From Acidimicrobiia bacterium (GTDB lineage: Bacteria > Actinomycetota > Acidimicrobiia > Spongiisociales > UBA5794), in assembly GCA_013695075.1 (NCBI GenBank), contig JACDBE010000235.1:1-6401 (forward strand): DNA of 6,401 nt, in the 5' to 3' direction. The notes beneath the pieces are model-generated. The model ran no database searches and was not told the DNA's origin. It saw only the letters and a program-made list of their open reading frames with translations. Position numbers and translations under genes: made by a program. Shown in pieces: positions 5,815 to 6,401 of this stretch; position 1 is the first letter of the stretch; every line of letters starts with the position of its first letter.

Positions 5815-5820
5815 TAGCGT
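5815..5820 (+). promoter_or_regulatory. Putative -10 box of the VOC gene (TAGCGT)
   Basis: TAGCGT fits TANNNT and lies 7 bases before the ATG at 5828, the same spacing as at nadE. There is no Shine-Dalgarno sequence before the ATG, so a leaderless transcript is likely. The box overlaps an 8-bp palindrome, CGCTAGCG. Confidence 0.4.
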
Positions 5821-5827
5821 CGCCACC

Positions 5828-6268
5828 ATGAGCACATCGATTCAGGTCGTCATCGACTGCGCTGATCCGGCGAAACTGTCGCAGTTCTGGGCCACCGCCC
5901 TGCACTACAAGCTCGACGATCCGCCTCCCGGCTTCGACAGCTGGCCCGCCTTCCTCGAGGCGCAGGGCGTGCCCGAGTCGGAGTGGAACTCGGCTTCGGC
6001 GGTCAGCGATCCGGATGGAAACGGACCGCGCATCTACTTCCAGCAGGTCCCCGAGGCCAAGCAGGTCAAGAACCGCGTGCACCTGGACCTGAACGTGGGC
6101 GGCGGCTCGGCGACGCCGCTCGAGCAACGCCAGGAAAGCATCGCCAGCGAGGTCACCCGGCTGGAGGAGGCCGGTGCCCGGGTCGCCAAACCCGGCGCGG
6201 TCGGTCGGTTTGGCGAGTACTGGGTGATCATGCAGGACCCCGAGGCCAACGAGTTCTGCCTGCAGTAG
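5828..6268 (+). CDS. VOC superfamily protein (glyoxalase-like domain)
   Basis: This 146-residue protein matches the small glyoxalase-like domain family of the vicinal oxygen chelate (VOC) superfamily, common and often multicopy in actinobacteria. It shows the two-module pattern. The first half starts IQVVIDCADPAKLSQFWATA (5-24) and has DPDGNGPRIYFQQVPE near 61-76. The second begins with KNRVHLDLNV (81-90) and ends with the typical DPEANEFCLQ (137-146). H85 and E143 sit where metal-binding residues are often found in the superfamily. The function is not known for this group; members are annotated as glyoxalase or bleomycin-resistance-like, and neither activity should be assumed. It is soluble and has no signal peptide. 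It appears monocistronic with its own promoter and converges on a minus-strand gene 5 bases away. Confidence 0.88.
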   Translation: MSTSIQVVIDCADPAKLSQFWATALHYKLDDPPPGFDSWPAFLEAQGVPESEWNSASAVSDPDGNGPRIYFQQVPEAKQVKNRVHLDLNVGGGSATPLEQRQESIASEVTRLEEAGARVAKPGAVGRFGEYWVIMQDPEANEFCLQ

Positions 6269-6273
6269 CCGGG

Positions 6274-6401
6274 TCAGGTGCCAGCCAGGTGGGTGAGGAG
6301 ATCGAGCCGGCGACTGGCCCATGTGTCGAATCCCTGGTCCCGGCCGGCGTCGTCGGCGCGGCGGCGCTTTGGCTCCCACCACGACAGCTCCTGCAGGTAG
6401 C
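6274..6401 (-). CDS. C-terminal end of an unrecognised protein, N-terminus beyond the window
   Basis: Only the last 41 codons are visible, ending in a TGA at 6274-6276. The frame is open from the right edge and reads as normal protein: YLQELSWWEPKRRRADD early on, then GFDTWASRRLDLLTHLAGT at the end. Codon third positions are mostly G or C like the neighbours, and the mix of Trp, Leu, Arg and acidic residues is unlike the Pro/Arg-rich translations of the other frames here. I do not recognise the family. Its stop faces the VOC stop with only 5 bases between. Confidence 0.55.
   Translation of the reverse strand, partial: YLQELSWWEPKRRRADDAGRDQGFDTWASRRLDLLTHLAGT

Noticed and set aside
4826..6382. 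A 518-codon minus-strand open frame across the amidohydrolase and VOC genes
   Set aside because: It spans two well-supported plus-strand genes and the hairpin gap, and its start is Pro/Arg-rich. It is a GC-driven shadow.

Overview
The window is GC-rich chromosomal DNA with dense, overlapping genes, strong G/C third-position bias, GTG starts and TANNNT-type -10 boxes placed 7-9 bases before start codons. This fits a high-GC actinobacterium. The gene content and the Trp/Arg-rich hypothetical proteins make Acidimicrobiia a reasonable but unproven guess. No tRNA, rRNA, CRISPR array, insertion sequence, phage gene or defence system was found.

Layout from left to right. Bases 1-2981 hold a tightly packed minus-strand operon, read right to left: glutamine-dependent NAD+ synthetase (nadE), a PLP fold-type IV aminotransferase or lyase, and an unrecognised conserved-looking protein cut off by the window edge. 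The junctions are TGATG and GTGA overlaps, so translation is probably coupled. A strong hairpin at 3018-3065 separates nadE from the next minus-strand gene, a YbdK-like carboxylate-amine ligase of the GCS2 family (3103-4251). A 220-bp divergent intergenic region with three successive hairpin-forming repeats follows. Then come a plus-strand M20-family metallo-amidohydrolase (4472-5644), a hairpin-rich 183-bp gap and a small plus-strand VOC/glyoxalase-like protein (5828-6268). The right edge carries the C-terminal end of an unrecognised minus-strand gene that converges on the VOC gene.

The genes are mostly housekeeping or small-molecule metabolism: NAD synthesis, amino-acid or folate-related PLP chemistry, ligation of amines to carboxylates and hydrolysis of N-acyl amino acids. 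A link between the divergent ligase (making an amide bond) and amidohydrolase (breaking one) is attractive but only inferred. The observations most worth a second look are the repeat-built C-terminal tail and acidic insertion of NadE, the likely leaderless promoters, and the several hairpins or dyads in the intergenic regions. I do not see convincing evidence of a new biological system.
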